From Saprospiraceae bacterium (GTDB lineage Bacteria > Bacteroidota > Bacteroidia > Chitinophagales > Saprospiraceae), in NCBI GenBank assembly GCA_041392805.1, contig JAWKLJ010000001.1, forward strand, positions 1,984,001-2,048,000: 64,000 nucleotides of DNA, given 5' to 3'. The position numbers and the translations under genes are program-made. Each line of letters opens with the position of its first letter. The stretch's first letter is position 1. Positions 1 through 9,123 of this stretch are shown piece after piece. A model generated the notes under the pieces. It ran no database searches. It worked only from the letters and a program-made list of their open reading frames with translations, and was not told the origin of the DNA.

Positions 1-455
1 CAATTTCAATGCCTCCTATCTCGCTGGGGCTTGCCCCAATCCTCCAATAAAGTCTCGACACATCTTATATGATCTTATATTCCTTATATGGTTCAAAGCT
101 AGGCCCAAGCCAACCCTCCAATAACTCTAAAACTCCAATAACTCCACGTCCAAAAAAAAACACTAGCCACAGTAGGATCAAAATGGCAATCAAAATTAAA
201 ATGGCAATCAAAATTAAAATGCCTCCTGTGTCGCTGGGGCTTGCCCCAATCCTCCAATGCCCCTCACATCCCAAAAAAAACGCCGCGATCTCCACTCCTC
301 CGTGTAACTCAACCTCTAGCCAACCCTCCAATAACTCTCAACCTCCAATAACTCCACGTCCAAATAAAACGCCACTCGTGAACGAGCTCCAGCTACATCC
401 CCACGCTTTCAATGGCAATTTCAAACGCCCCGCCAACTGCCCCTCTCCCAATCAC
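1..455. repeat. Degenerate intergenic repeats, two families
   Basis: This gene-free stretch is built from two repeat types. The segment ccaaccctccaataactc, followed by ctccaataactccacgtcc, occurs near 110-153 and again near 320-363, about 210 bp apart. A second type, with runs of atggcaatcaaaattaaa and atgcctcctgtgtcgctgg, occurs near 1-40 and 180-250. Its reverse complement matches the gaaattgccatt / agcgacataggaggcattg repeats at 43342-43722 and 49300-49780. The segment gaacgagctccagct near 380 belongs to the same family. Apparent ORFs here are low-complexity readings of repeats, and I see no credible gene. Confidence 0.7.
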
Positions 456-1190
456 TTACAGGCGCTTAATCTTAATATCTCTAAACCAAACCGTATCGCC
501 ATGGTCTTGTAGGCAAATTCGACCTGATCTTGCTTTTCCAAAACCGTCCCAAGCTTTAAATTTGCTTTTCGCAATCATCGCGGTCCATTCTGGCGTAAAC
601 ATTTCAAATTTGACCACCTTCACGCCATTTTGCCAGTAGCTAGCCTTACCATTTTTGATGAGCAAGCGAACCGAATTCCACTCTCCGGCAGGTTTTACCG
701 TCTTCTTTTTGCATTGGATCATATCGTAAAGATCGCCAGAATTATGGGTCACAATTTTTCCATCCGGGTGGCATTTATCATCAAGTACCTGCATTTCTGG
801 CCCGGTATGATAAGGCTTATCATATCCTTCCTCTTTTACATTAAACATAATACCGCTATTCCCACAGTCAGAAATTTTCCATTCCAACCTCAAATCAAAG
901 TTTTCGTATTCTTCCATGGTGACAAGATCACCACCTTGTACCGATTTGTCGGTTTTGTCAAGCATCAAGGCACCATCTTGGGCTTTCCACGCAGGGCCTA
1001 CGCCTTCTGCTTTATAGTTTCGCCACCCCTTGGTGGTTTGCCCATCAAAGAGCATTTCCCAGCCTGCATCTTTTTCTGCCAAAGTAAGAGAACCATACGT
1101 CGTAGCTGTTGCCACTGGTGCTGGACTAGCCACCCAAGCCGTCAGTGCCAGAAAGCCTACACCAACTAACATCACATTTAAATGCTTCAT
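456..1190 (-). CDS. Secreted DUF1080 (3-keto-disaccharide hydrolase-like) protein
   Basis: A 244-residue DUF1080-family protein. The family folds as a concanavalin-like beta-sandwich, and some members are annotated as 3-keto-glycoside hydrolases. The first ~25 residues form a signal peptide, so the product is probably periplasmic or outer-membrane associated. Family landmarks are visible in order: WEMLFDGQTTKGWRNYK near the mature N-terminus, a central ENFDLRLEWKISDCGNSGIMF, a YHTGPEMQVLDD segment, EWNSVRLLI, and a closing WFRDIKIKRL. I start at the ATG that opens MKHLNVMLVG. The frame runs 28 codons further upstream but would bury the signal peptide. The gene stands alone, divergent from fni, with a repeat field downstream. 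The substrate cannot be read from sequence. Confidence 0.85.
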   Translation of the reverse strand: MKHLNVMLVGVGFLALTAWVASPAPVATATTYGSLTLAEKDAGWEMLFDGQTTKGWRNYKAEGVGPAWKAQDGALMLDKTDKSVQGGDLVTMEEYENFDLRLEWKISDCGNSGIMFNVKEEGYDKPYHTGPEMQVLDDKCHPDGKIVTHNSGDLYDMIQCKKKTVKPAGEWNSVRLLIKNGKASYWQNGVKVVKFEMFTPEWTAMIAKSKFKAWDGFGKARSGRICLQDHGDTVWFRDIKIKRL

Positions 1191-1365
1191 CTTTATATTA
1201 TTCAAATTATTAGAAAAATTGACCTGAAAGTCAAATCCATAGATAAGCGACAAAAAAAGGAATTTATTAGCCAAAAATTCAATTTTCTGACCTGCTTTTT
1301 ACCAAATAATAATGGTTCTTTGACAATTTCCTTAATAATCAAGCGTAAACCATTTTGACCCCTGA

Positions 1366-1397
1366 TTGTTCTACCCACGAAAGTTTACTTAAATTTG
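1366..1397 (+). promoter_or_regulatory. Bacteroidota-type promoter of the mevalonate operon
   Basis: TTG at 1366-1368 and TAAATTTG at 1390-1397 match the -33/-7 elements (TTTG, TAnnTTTG) used by the Bacteroidota housekeeping sigma factor, with a 21-bp spacer. The predicted start of transcription lies about 10 bp before the ATG at 1412. Confidence 0.6.
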
Positions 1398-1411
1398 TGT
1401 AAATATTGTCC

Positions 1412-2482
1412 ATGTCCCAAAAAGACAAGCATTTGGAAAACATTTTTTCACCACCGAACCAAGCGGAAGAGGACCCAACGGCTGCAGAACGAAAAAAAGA
1501 CCATATTGATCTGGCTTTTCGTTCACAAGTCACTGTCGATGCCCTGGATGACCGGTTCTATTATGAGCCCCTATTGTCAGCACATCCAAGTATGGATAGT
1601 TGGCCTACCATCGACTTCCTGGGCAAGCAACTCAAAGCGCCACTTTGGGTCTCCAGCATGACAGGTGGTACCGAAATGGCCCATACCATTAATCATAACC
1701 TGGCTAGGGCCTGCCGGGAATTTGGCCTGGGAATGGGACTGGGTTCTTGTCGCTCCTTATTATATAGCGACGATACCCTCAAAGATTTTGATATTCGAGC
1801 TATCATGGGTGACGAGGTGCCGCTTTTTGCCAATTTAGGGATCGCCCAATTAGAGCAGTTAGTCGAACGGAAGGAAGTGTACCGCATTTCCCTTTTAATG
1901 AATAAATTGAAGGCGGATGGACTGATTATTCACGTCAATCCGTTCCAGGAGTGGCTTCAGCCGGAAGGCGATTTGTTAAAAGTAACACCCCTTGATACCA
2001 TCAAAGCTATATTGGAACAGGTTGAGATACAGGTTATCGTCAAGGAAGTCGGGCAAGGCATGGGATACCGAAGCCTCAAAGCTTTGTTACAACTTCCGCT
2101 GGCAGCTATCGACTTTGCCGCCAACGGTGGCACTAATTTTGCTAAATTAGAACTGGAGAGGTCAAGTGAAGTAGAAAAAGAAGCCTACGGCCAGCTAGCT
2201 CATATCGGCCATAGTGCAACAGAGATGGTCAATATGGTCAATGAACTCATCACCCATTTGGGTACGAAAAGACAATGTTCGCAAATAATCATTTCGGGCG
2301 GTATTAGACATTTTCTGGATGGCTATTATCTGATAAAAAAATGTAATTTACCGAGCATTTATGGGCAGGCTTCAGGCTTTTTGAAGTACGCCAGGGGAGA
2401 TTATGAGCAATTGAGACAATATATAGCCACCCAAATCAAGGGTTTGGCCTTAGCCAATGCTTATTTAAGCATCAAAGCATGA
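1412..2482 (+). CDS. fni: Type 2 isopentenyl-diphosphate delta-isomerase
   Basis: FMN- and NAD(P)H-dependent enzyme that interconverts isopentenyl and dimethylallyl diphosphate (IDI-2), a cytoplasmic step of isoprenoid synthesis. The 356-residue protein has the family's RKKDHIDLAF near residue 30, SSMTGGTEMA near 85, the HVNPFQEWLQPEGD segment carrying the substrate-binding Gln and catalytic Glu region, AANGGTNFAKLE, and a C-terminal SGGIRHFLDGYYLIKK phosphate/FMN-binding stretch. I use the ATG at 1412; a TTG two codons upstream is less likely. It is the first gene of an operon: its stop overlaps the start of the HMG-CoA reductase gene by 4 bp (ATGA). Its neighbours place it in a mevalonate pathway. 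Confidence 0.95.
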   Translation: MSQKDKHLENIFSPPNQAEEDPTAAERKKDHIDLAFRSQVTVDALDDRFYYEPLLSAHPSMDSWPTIDFLGKQLKAPLWVSSMTGGTEMAHTINHNLARACREFGLGMGLGSCRSLLYSDDTLKDFDIRAIMGDEVPLFANLGIAQLEQLVERKEVYRISLLMNKLKADGLIIHVNPFQEWLQPEGDLLKVTPLDTIKAILEQVEIQVIVKEVGQGMGYRSLKALLQLPLAAIDFAANGGTNFAKLELERSSEVEKEAYGQLAHIGHSATEMVNMVNELITHLGTKRQCSQIIISGGIRHFLDGYYLIKKCNLPSIYGQASGFLKYARGDYEQLRQYIATQIKGLALANAYLSIKA

Positions 2483-3906
2483 AAACAGTACAAATGATAA
2501 CTGCCCCGATAGGGCAGCCGACTATATCAAACGACGAACATCAAGCAAGTACCTTTAACATGCAGGGAAAGACAATAAGTGGATTCTCCAAACTATCTAA
2601 ACGAGGTAAACTTCGTTGGGTGGCAGAACACTTTTTCAAGGATCCTGAATTGGTCATCCGAGAATTGACCAGCTTTTGGCATAAAGATGAAAAGCAGCAA
2701 AAGATATTGGATGACTTTAGCGAAAATACCATCAGCAATTTCATTTTACCTTATGGCATAGCTCCGAACTTATTGGTAAATGATAAAACCTATGCCGTGC
2801 CGATGGTCATTGAGGAAAGTTCGGTAGTAGCCGCAGCAGCAAGTGCAGCCAAATTCTGGTTGTCTCGCGGTGGGTTTAAAGCAGAAGTGATCGATACGCG
2901 TAAATTGGGCCAGGTGCACTTTAGCTGGCAGGGGGATGGTGAGAAACTTAAGGCTTTATTCCCTGAGATAAAGAAGGTGCTCCGTTCAGATGCAGCACAC
3001 CTCAGCAAAAACATGGAATTGCGCGGTGGTGGAATACTTTCCATTGAGTTGCTAAACCTCTCCCATCTCGAACCCGATTATTTTCAACTAAAGGTCGCCT
3101 TTGAGACCTGCGATTCCATGGGCGCCAATTTCATCAATTCGATTTTGGAACAGTTTGGCAAAAGCCTGCAAACCTTTGTCGCAAACCATGAGGGGTTTAC
3201 CGCACAGGAGCAGGAACTGGATATTATCATGTCCATTCTTTCCAATTATACCCCTGAATGCCTGGTCCGAACCTGGGTTGAATGCCCGGTGGAACAACTG
3301 AAAGGCGCCTGTAAAAACCTGAATGCCCAGACTTTTGCAGATAAATTTAACAAGGCGGTACGGATTGCTCGCATTGACCCCTACCGGGCCACGACCCACA
3401 ACAAGGGCATTTTTAATGGTATCGATGCCGTGGTACTGGCAACGGGCAATGATTTCCGTGCCATTGAGGCCTGCGGACATACTTACGCTGCCAGAGATGG
3501 TCAGTATCGCAGCCTTAGTCAATGTGAAGTAAAAGATGGCGTTTTCCGCTTTTGGATGGATATTCCCCTGGCCCTTGGAACCGTTGGCGGGCTCACCAAG
3601 CTGCACCCCCTGGCACATCGCTCCCTGGAACTCCTCGGGCACCCCAGCGCCAAAGAACTTATGATGGTCATTGCAGCCACCGGCCTGGCGCAGAATTTTG
3701 CGGCAGTCCGATCCTTGGTCACCACAGGCATCCAACAGGGGCACATGAAAATGCACCTGCTCAATATGCTTAATCATTTGGGCGCAAGCGAACAAGAGGT
3801 AAAAGCGGCACTGGTTTTTTTCACAGATAAAGTGGTTTCGTTTTCTGCTGTCCGTGAATTCCTGGATTGGCTGAGAGGGGCTGCCCCTCAATTGGCTCAA
3901 GAATAA
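2479..3906 (+). CDS. mvaA: Hydroxymethylglutaryl-CoA reductase, class II type
   Basis: Reduces HMG-CoA to mevalonate (or runs in reverse). The 475-residue protein carries the four class II catalytic residues in context: Glu112 in PMVIEESSVVAAA, Lys309 in NKGIFNGID, Asp325 in ATGNDFRAIEA and His422 in GHMKMHLLN. The 16-residue Lys-Asp spacing is that of the characterised class II enzymes. The Rossmann segment LGTVGGLTKLHPLA is also present. It is longer than the ~430-residue Pseudomonas type, partly through a poorly conserved N-terminal ~27 residues; an internal Met at residue 28 is an alternative start. Translational coupling to fni (4-bp overlap) and the following GHMP kinase argue for a biosynthetic role. 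Confidence 0.94.
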   Translation: MKTVQMITAPIGQPTISNDEHQASTFNMQGKTISGFSKLSKRGKLRWVAEHFFKDPELVIRELTSFWHKDEKQQKILDDFSENTISNFILPYGIAPNLLVNDKTYAVPMVIEESSVVAAAASAAKFWLSRGGFKAEVIDTRKLGQVHFSWQGDGEKLKALFPEIKKVLRSDAAHLSKNMELRGGGILSIELLNLSHLEPDYFQLKVAFETCDSMGANFINSILEQFGKSLQTFVANHEGFTAQEQELDIIMSILSNYTPECLVRTWVECPVEQLKGACKNLNAQTFADKFNKAVRIARIDPYRATTHNKGIFNGIDAVVLATGNDFRAIEACGHTYAARDGQYRSLSQCEVKDGVFRFWMDIPLALGTVGGLTKLHPLAHRSLELLGHPSAKELMMVIAATGLAQNFAAVRSLVTTGIQQGHMKMHLLNMLNHLGASEQEVKAALVFFTDKVVSFSAVREFLDWLRGAAPQLAQE

Positions 3907-3918
3907 GTCCTGACAATA

Positions 3919-4851
3919 GTGCCTAGCTTTCAAACCCATACCCACGGTAAACTCCTGCTCACCGCCGAATACCTGGTGCTCGACGGCGCCTTAGCCCTGG
4001 CCCTCCCCACCCGATTGGGGCAACACCTCACTGTACGGGAAATCGAAACGAAAAAAACAGGAACCATCCAATGGGAAAGCCTTGATGAACAGGGAAATCC
4101 CTGGTTTGAGGCCTTGTTTCAAGTTGCACCGCTGAAGATATTAGACAGTACAGACAAAACAACTGCACAGCGGCTTGTTCAAATCTTTCAGGCCATACAA
4201 CAACAAAAAAAGACTTGGCAGGATCTGCCAGCGCTCCATATACAGACCAGGCTGGATTTCCCGCGGCAATGGGGTCTCGGCACCTCCTCCACCCTCCTCG
4301 CCGCCCTCGCTCAATGGCAACAAGTAGACCCGTATCAGTTGCTCTGGGATACTTTTGGCGGCTCAGCCTATGACATTGCCTGCGCTAATGCCCAGGGACC
4401 GATCCTTTATCAACTCCAAGCGGGAAAGCCAATCGTCCAAAGCTGCTCTTTTCATCCGCCTTTCATTGATCAACTATACCTGGTTTACGCCGGCCAAAAG
4501 CAGGATAGCCGCGAAGGCATCCGACGTTACAAAACGCAAGTCAGCGCTTCTTCTTCCCTGGTGCAGGAAATGACAGAATTGACCAGCGCCATTCTTCAGG
4601 CCCCCAATCTCCCCACCTTCGAGCAATTAATCGCCAAACACGAATCCATTATTAGTAGTGCCCTGGACTTCCCCACGGTACAGCAACTTCATTTTGAAGA
4701 CTTTTGGGGGCAAACCAAATCCCTCGGCGCCTGGGGTGGCGACTTTATGCTGGCCACCAGTCGTAAAACAAAAGCAGAAACGATGACCTATTTCAGGGGA
4801 AAAGGGTTTTCAACTATCTTCTCTTTTTCGGATTGGGTGATGGGGTATTAA
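3919..4851 (+). CDS. GYDIA-type GHMP kinase (mevalonate pathway candidate)
   Basis: A 310-residue small-molecule kinase of the GHMP family. The N-terminus THGKLLLTAEYLVLDGA matches the mevalonate/phosphomevalonate kinase opening, and WGLGTSSTLLAAL is the ATP-binding glycine-rich loop. The downstream SAYDIACANA is the signature of the bacteroidotal GYDIA-type GHMP kinases, here with Ala in place of Gly. The start is a GTG at 3919, 12 bp after the HMG-CoA reductase stop; no ATG lies close enough to give the conserved N-terminus. It is the third gene of the fni operon, so it probably phosphorylates mevalonate or phosphomevalonate, but which is not readable. Its last 42 bp overlap the convergent serine hydrolase gene. 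Confidence 0.85.
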   Translation: MPSFQTHTHGKLLLTAEYLVLDGALALALPTRLGQHLTVREIETKKTGTIQWESLDEQGNPWFEALFQVAPLKILDSTDKTTAQRLVQIFQAIQQQKKTWQDLPALHIQTRLDFPRQWGLGTSSTLLAALAQWQQVDPYQLLWDTFGGSAYDIACANAQGPILYQLQAGKPIVQSCSFHPPFIDQLYLVYAGQKQDSREGIRRYKTQVSASSSLVQEMTELTSAILQAPNLPTFEQLIAKHESIISSALDFPTVQQLHFEDFWGQTKSLGAWGGDFMLATSRKTKAETMTYFRGKGFSTIFSFSDWVMGY

Positions 4852-6090
4852 CACTTTTGCCATTTCATATATCGGACCGAATAGTTCGCCTGAACTTCCA
4901 CTTCGGTTGGCCATCATCGCAATACTCATGTTGTATTCAGGGAATAAAATTAACAAGGCGATGGAGCCAGTGATCGTTCCACCATGATGTATGATTTGGA
5001 CCTTCCTGTCCTTCAGAATGTTAGGTGTCGCATCAATACGCCAGGCGATAGCGTAGTTTTGCGGATTCATTTCGCCATTTGTCAGTGGTACCGGCTGCCA
5101 TAGTTGTGCTTTAGTAGCGGCTGCCAAAAAGTTGTCGTTCAATAAGGCATTGGCCATTTTAATTAAATCAGAAGGCGTAGAAAGCATTCCTCCTCCCGCC
5201 CATTTATTACTGCTATTGATCCGATAGGCTTCCTTGTATTTACCCTTTTTTACGTCATAAAACGTTGCCCTATTGGCTATCGTTTCCAAAGCCAAATCCC
5301 CCATTGTACTGTTCATTTCTAAAGGTTGGAATACAGTCTTGGCCATGTAATCTAAGAAGGAAACACCCGTCACTTCTTCCATCGCTGCGCTGATCAGGGT
5401 ATAATTGTAGGTAGCATAACTGAATCCAGTGCCTGGCTCAAATAAGAGCTTGTCATGGCTAAAAACGCCTACGCTTTGCGCCACACTTTCATACTGATCG
5501 TTGTTCAAACCTTCATGCGCAGGTATACAGCAGCAAAATCCATAATTTCTAATGCCCGAGGTATGGGAAGCCAACTGTCGAATGCTAATATTAGGCTTTG
5601 ATTGGTCAAAATAGGAAACATAAGATTGAATAGATCGGTCTAAACTCAATTGCCCGCTTTCTAACAGTTTACCAATTCCCATAGCAGTGACCGACTTTGA
5701 TACACTGCCTATCCTAAATTGGGTATACCTATCTGCCTTCCGTTGTTCCGCTATATCAGCATAACCCGCCGCATTGGCCCAAATAAGCTGGTTGTCCACA
5801 CCTATCGCAGCAGAAAGGGCGGGCACCTGCAACTGTTGAGCTGATTGAAATAATATTTCTTCTATTTGAGAAAGCGCCTTTAAGTATAGCGTATCTTTTG
5901 TTTCGGCCTCAGATTGATCAGGCCTTTGCATTTCAGGCATGGGTTTGAGTCCAACATAAGGACTAAGAATAGGATAGAAAAATACGACTACAAGAAATAG
6001 TATACACAAAACAAAGGAGAGGAAATACCTTAGTAGTTTGACGGAAATAAATGATACCACTTTTTTCCCGTCCCTTAATGCTTTTTTCAT
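4810..6090 (-). CDS. LACTB-like serine hydrolase (beta-lactamase fold), membrane-anchored
   Basis: A 426-residue protein with an N-terminal membrane anchor (LLRYFLSFVLCILFLVVVFF, about residues 19-38) and a class C beta-lactamase / penicillin-binding-like domain facing the periplasm. The SxxK motif is Ser129-Val-Ser-Lys132 in FRIGSVSKS. The second motif reads YAT (GFSYATYNYTL) rather than the usual YSN, as in LACTB-type hydrolases. The third motif is HHGGT. I start at MKKALRDGKK; the 17 codons upstream in frame are low-complexity. Its 3' end overlaps the convergent GHMP kinase gene by 42 bp. The substrate is unknown: peptidase, esterase or D-amino-peptide hydrolase are all possible. A 26-bp piece of the anchor-coding region recurs at 46019. 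Confidence 0.85.
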   Translation of the reverse strand: MKKALRDGKKVVSFISVKLLRYFLSFVLCILFLVVVFFYPILSPYVGLKPMPEMQRPDQSEAETKDTLYLKALSQIEEILFQSAQQLQVPALSAAIGVDNQLIWANAAGYADIAEQRKADRYTQFRIGSVSKSVTAMGIGKLLESGQLSLDRSIQSYVSYFDQSKPNISIRQLASHTSGIRNYGFCCCIPAHEGLNNDQYESVAQSVGVFSHDKLLFEPGTGFSYATYNYTLISAAMEEVTGVSFLDYMAKTVFQPLEMNSTMGDLALETIANRATFYDVKKGKYKEAYRINSSNKWAGGGMLSTPSDLIKMANALLNDNFLAAATKAQLWQPVPLTNGEMNPQNYAIAWRIDATPNILKDRKVQIIHHGGTITGSIALLILFPEYNMSIAMMANRSGSSGELFGPIYEMAKVLIPHHPIRKREDS

Positions 6091-6244
6091 ATTCAAATTT
6101 TTTGACAAATTACTGTCAAAAAAAAAAGAAAGTCGTCTCAATGCGGGCAGCGGGACGTCTCAATGAACGGCACGCAGGTAAAGAGACCTTTATTGCCTCG
6201 CCACAGTACGCTACTGGCTCCTGTAGTGAACAGATAAGTTGAAC

Positions 6245-7363
6245 CTATGATACCTTTTCCCGGTACGCCTTTGGCGATTCACCCGTATACTCCTTAAAAA
6301 TCCTATTAAAAGTGGCCTTGGAATTAAAGCCAGCATCGAAGGCAATACTTAAAAGCTTTAAATGTTCGTGCTGTGGATCCTTTAACCTCTTTTTGACCTC
6401 CTCTACTCGGAATTCGTTGACAAAGGCATAAAAGTTCTTTTTTAATTGCTGATTGAGTGCAGCAGATATGTCTCGTTCTGCAAGCTCGGTGTGTTGGGTT
6501 AGTTTCCGAATACTGAGTTCAGGGTCCAAAAATAGTTTATCTTTTTGCATTGCCTCCATCAAGGTATCAATGATCAAACTATAGTCTTTAGGCATCTCCT
6601 TATGCTTGGCAGGCCATAAATCTTGATCAATTTCTATTTGAGCCTGCCTGAATCCCCCAATACTCAGCCAGTAAATGGCCAGGATGAAAAGCAAGGTTAT
6701 GACGAAATCGTATTGAAACAGCGTCCCCTCAAAGAACTCCATGTTATAGTCATAAAAAATCCGAAAATCGACCAAAAAAACAATAAGTATGGGGAATAAA
6801 ATGATTGCTCCCATTAAGATCAGTTGCTTCAACCAAGCCAAGGTTCGTAATTCAGTGGAGGAATACTGATCGAGCAAAGCCTTGCGATAGTTATTGATTA
6901 TCCTAAACGAGAAATAGGAATACAGTAAGAGCGGAAAAAGTGCGTAGGCGCTCATCGCTTCCGTAAAATTATGTAAGCGTGGGTAGGGATTAATTCGACC
7001 TAAAATAAGGTGATAGACGCTGTGAGGGTATTCGAATATGATCACAGCAAAATGCCACAAATGGACATTTCTGACTTGAAAATTTGGTGCAGTTAGACAT
7101 TTTATATAAAAATAAAAAGCTGGCCCCATCCAGAAGACCAATTTGGCAGGTAGCCAATGTAGCCTGGGGTAATAATTGTATACACCAAGGTCAATACATA
7201 ACTGTGCCGCCAAACTATAACTCATCGAAAATAAAAGCAGACTGAGAAAGCGATTTGCTTTTCGGTTCTCTCGCTTGCGTAACAATAACACACTAAAAAT
7301 TAATCCATTAAAAATGGCGGCAATAGTGATCGCTTGAACGATATCGAATCTAATTTCCAGCAC
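6245..7363 (-). CDS. Membrane-bound AraC-family transcriptional regulator
   Basis: A 372-residue protein with about seven hydrophobic segments in residues 1-225 and a C-terminal AraC-type double helix-turn-helix. The DNA-binding part shows AERDISAALNQQLKKNF and then IAFDAGFNSKATFNRIFKEY followed by TGESPKAYR, the classical AraC/XylS second helix-turn-helix. This architecture is common in Bacteroidota, and the membrane part presumably senses an envelope or membrane signal. The start is a GTG (complement of 7361-7363), chosen because the first transmembrane segment begins about 10 residues later. It lies upstream of and co-directional with the serine hydrolase gene (155 bp gap), which may be a target, though nothing in the sequence proves this. 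Confidence 0.85.
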   Translation of the reverse strand: MLEIRFDIVQAITIAAIFNGLIFSVLLLRKRENRKANRFLSLLLFSMSYSLAAQLCIDLGVYNYYPRLHWLPAKLVFWMGPAFYFYIKCLTAPNFQVRNVHLWHFAVIIFEYPHSVYHLILGRINPYPRLHNFTEAMSAYALFPLLLYSYFSFRIINNYRKALLDQYSSTELRTLAWLKQLILMGAIILFPILIVFLVDFRIFYDYNMEFFEGTLFQYDFVITLLFILAIYWLSIGGFRQAQIEIDQDLWPAKHKEMPKDYSLIIDTLMEAMQKDKLFLDPELSIRKLTQHTELAERDISAALNQQLKKNFYAFVNEFRVEEVKKRLKDPQHEHLKLLSIAFDAGFNSKATFNRIFKEYTGESPKAYREKVS

Positions 7364-7420
7364 CTACCGAGGTATTTCCATTTTACTAAAAGAATGAATA
7401 CAGGCCAAAAGCTCAAAAAA

Positions 7421-8215
7421 CTAATCAACCACCTTGAGCCATCCTCCATCTACATAATAAGTGGAGCCTACGCAATAACTAGCCCTAGGTGAACACATGA
7501 ACACAAAAAAGTCAGCCAATTCCTCCGGGCTACCAAATCGACCAATAGGGGTATACTCTTTGGCGAGATTATCCAGGTATGCTTTGGCCGTAATCCCCTG
7601 TTTTGCACTTAATTCCTGGGCTGTTTTCCACCAATCAGGCGTAATAATTAAACCTGGATTGATGGTATTAACCCGAATATTCATGGGAATGCATTCGTTA
7701 GAAAGACATTTTGAAAACATGGAAAGGGCAGCCTTCGTAGTATTGTAAATGGGTTCATAACCAAGGGGTTGCTTGGCACAAATGGAGGCATTGTTTAGAA
7801 TGACCCCGCCCCCACGCCTATGCATAGACGGCATGAATCCACGGGATAAACGAACGGCGGCCATGACATGCAAGTCCCAGAAATATTGCCATTTTTCGTC
7901 TTCGGCATCGATGATTTTTTCATTGGTACCCGATCCCGCATTGTTGATTAAAATATCAGCGCCACCATAAGTTGCTTCCACGGTAGCCACAAATTCTTCG
8001 ATCGCTGTCGCTACACTCACATCGCATTGTTTCGCTAGCACTTTGACACCATATTGTTCTCGGATGCGTTCGGCTTCTGTGTGCAAACGTTCTTCATTTC
8101 GAGCACATAAGGCCAAATGAACCCCTTCTTCTGCCAATGCTTTGGCTACGGCCAATCCGATACCTATGCTTCCACCCGAAATGACAGCCACCTTGTCTTT
8201 GAGTTGTAAATCCAT
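7421..8215 (-). CDS. SDR-family oxidoreductase
   Basis: A 264-residue classical short-chain dehydrogenase/reductase, cytoplasmic. The nucleotide-binding motif is GGSIGIG near residue 14, followed by INNAG. The catalytic serine lies in NNASICAKQ and the YxxxK pair in YNTTKAALS. The C-terminal half carries NTINPGLI and the closing YYVDGGWLKVVD. The start is the ATG of MDLQLKDKVAVIS; the open frame extends 30 codons further upstream, but that stretch overlaps the preceding DUF1080 gene. Only 22 bp separate it from that gene, so the two are probably one transcript. This suggests a sugar or cyclitol substrate, which is an inference. Confidence 0.9.
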   Translation of the reverse strand: MDLQLKDKVAVISGGSIGIGLAVAKALAEEGVHLALCARNEERLHTEAERIREQYGVKVLAKQCDVSVATAIEEFVATVEATYGGADILINNAGSGTNEKIIDAEDEKWQYFWDLHVMAAVRLSRGFMPSMHRRGGGVILNNASICAKQPLGYEPIYNTTKAALSMFSKCLSNECIPMNIRVNTINPGLIITPDWWKTAQELSAKQGITAKAYLDNLAKEYTPIGRFGSPEELADFFVFMCSPRASYCVGSTYYVDGGWLKVVD

Positions 8216-8237
8216 TTTTGCTTTTTGATTTTCACTT

Positions 8238-8870
8238 TTAAAGTTCCTTAATTTCAATATCCTTATACCAGGCTTCTGCCGGATCTCCACTGTGAATTTG
8301 CACACAGATCAGGCCCTCCGCGGCAACCGTTTCATCTGATTCCTCATATTCCAGCACCAAACTATCGTTCAACCAAAATTTGATCCGGGGGCCTTGACAA
8401 TGAATGCGATAGGTATTCCAGTCTTCCGGCTGCAAAACAGCCAAGATTTTTTCAGCAGGTGGTTCTAATAAAAAACGCTTCCGCCGGGATTCGTCATATA
8501 AGGACCCCCAAATTGGACGCTCGGGCAAAAAACCAACATCTGCCTGGTAGCCAATTACTTCATGATGATCTGGAATCCTGCTGGTACGGAATTGGATACC
8601 CGCATTGTTCGTTTTGGAGGTAAACTTGACTTTCATTTGCAGTTCAAAATCTGCATAACTTTTTTCTGTGCATAAAAACTGATTCTTGGGAATGGTGTCT
8701 ATCAGGCTCCCCGCCACAATTGCCTGGTTTTCGATCCTAAAAAAGGCTTTTTCACCTTCCCATCCTTGCCAGGTCTGGCCATCAAATATAGATTCGAAGG
8801 CTGGCTCTTTTACTTCATTACAACCTAATAAGAGGAGGATCAACAGCATAAAAAGGCATTTGGATGTCAT
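8238..8870 (-). CDS. DUF1080 lipoprotein (3-keto-glycoside hydrolase-like)
   Basis: A 210-residue DUF1080-family protein with a lipoprotein signal: a hydrophobic stretch LFMLLILLLLG followed by Cys17 of the lipobox. Family landmarks are FDGQTWQGWEG, a central DFELQMKVKF...NAGIQFRTSRI, EVIGYQADVG, and the closing WYKDIEIKEL. It is the second DUF1080 protein in the window but diverges strongly from the one at 456-1190. It precedes the SDR gene by 22 bp on the same strand. Together they could handle a keto-sugar, the lipoprotein on the cell envelope and the SDR in the cytoplasm; this is inferred from family assignments only. Confidence 0.85.
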   Translation of the reverse strand: MTSKCLFMLLILLLLGCNEVKEPAFESIFDGQTWQGWEGEKAFFRIENQAIVAGSLIDTIPKNQFLCTEKSYADFELQMKVKFTSKTNNAGIQFRTSRIPDHHEVIGYQADVGFLPERPIWGSLYDESRRKRFLLEPPAEKILAVLQPEDWNTYRIHCQGPRIKFWLNDSLVLEYEESDETVAAEGLICVQIHSGDPAEAWYKDIEIKEL

Positions 8871-9045
8871 AACTAGCTGAATTAATTATTTTTGAAAGTA
8901 ACCTGATTTTGCTGCATTACCAACACTTAGTTAAAAAATGAACATTTTCGTCAAAAAACGATTTAATTTAGTATTGACGCTCGTGACCTTTTTACTTACT
9001 CACGTCTCTTTTGCATCATTCCCAAGGGAATTGACCTTCTCAGAC

Positions 9046-9053
9046 TATCTTTG
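9046..9053 (+). promoter_or_regulatory. Candidate -7 element upstream of the GNAT-nitrilase gene
   Basis: TATCTTTG fits the TAnnTTTG consensus exactly and lies about 70 bp before the ATG at 9124. The nearest TTG (9031) is too close for a standard -33 box, so the assignment rests on the -7 alone. Confidence 0.35.
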
Positions 9054-9123
9054 TGGTCAGAGAACCAGAATTGATTAAAGAAATATATTTATCCCCGTAT
9101 CTTTACCATCCTAAATTATTTAA

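Noticed and set aside
3088..3945. 285-codon minus-strand ORF opposite the HMG-CoA reductase gene
   Set aside because: The plus-strand frame has every catalytic motif of the enzyme; the antisense frame is open by chance.
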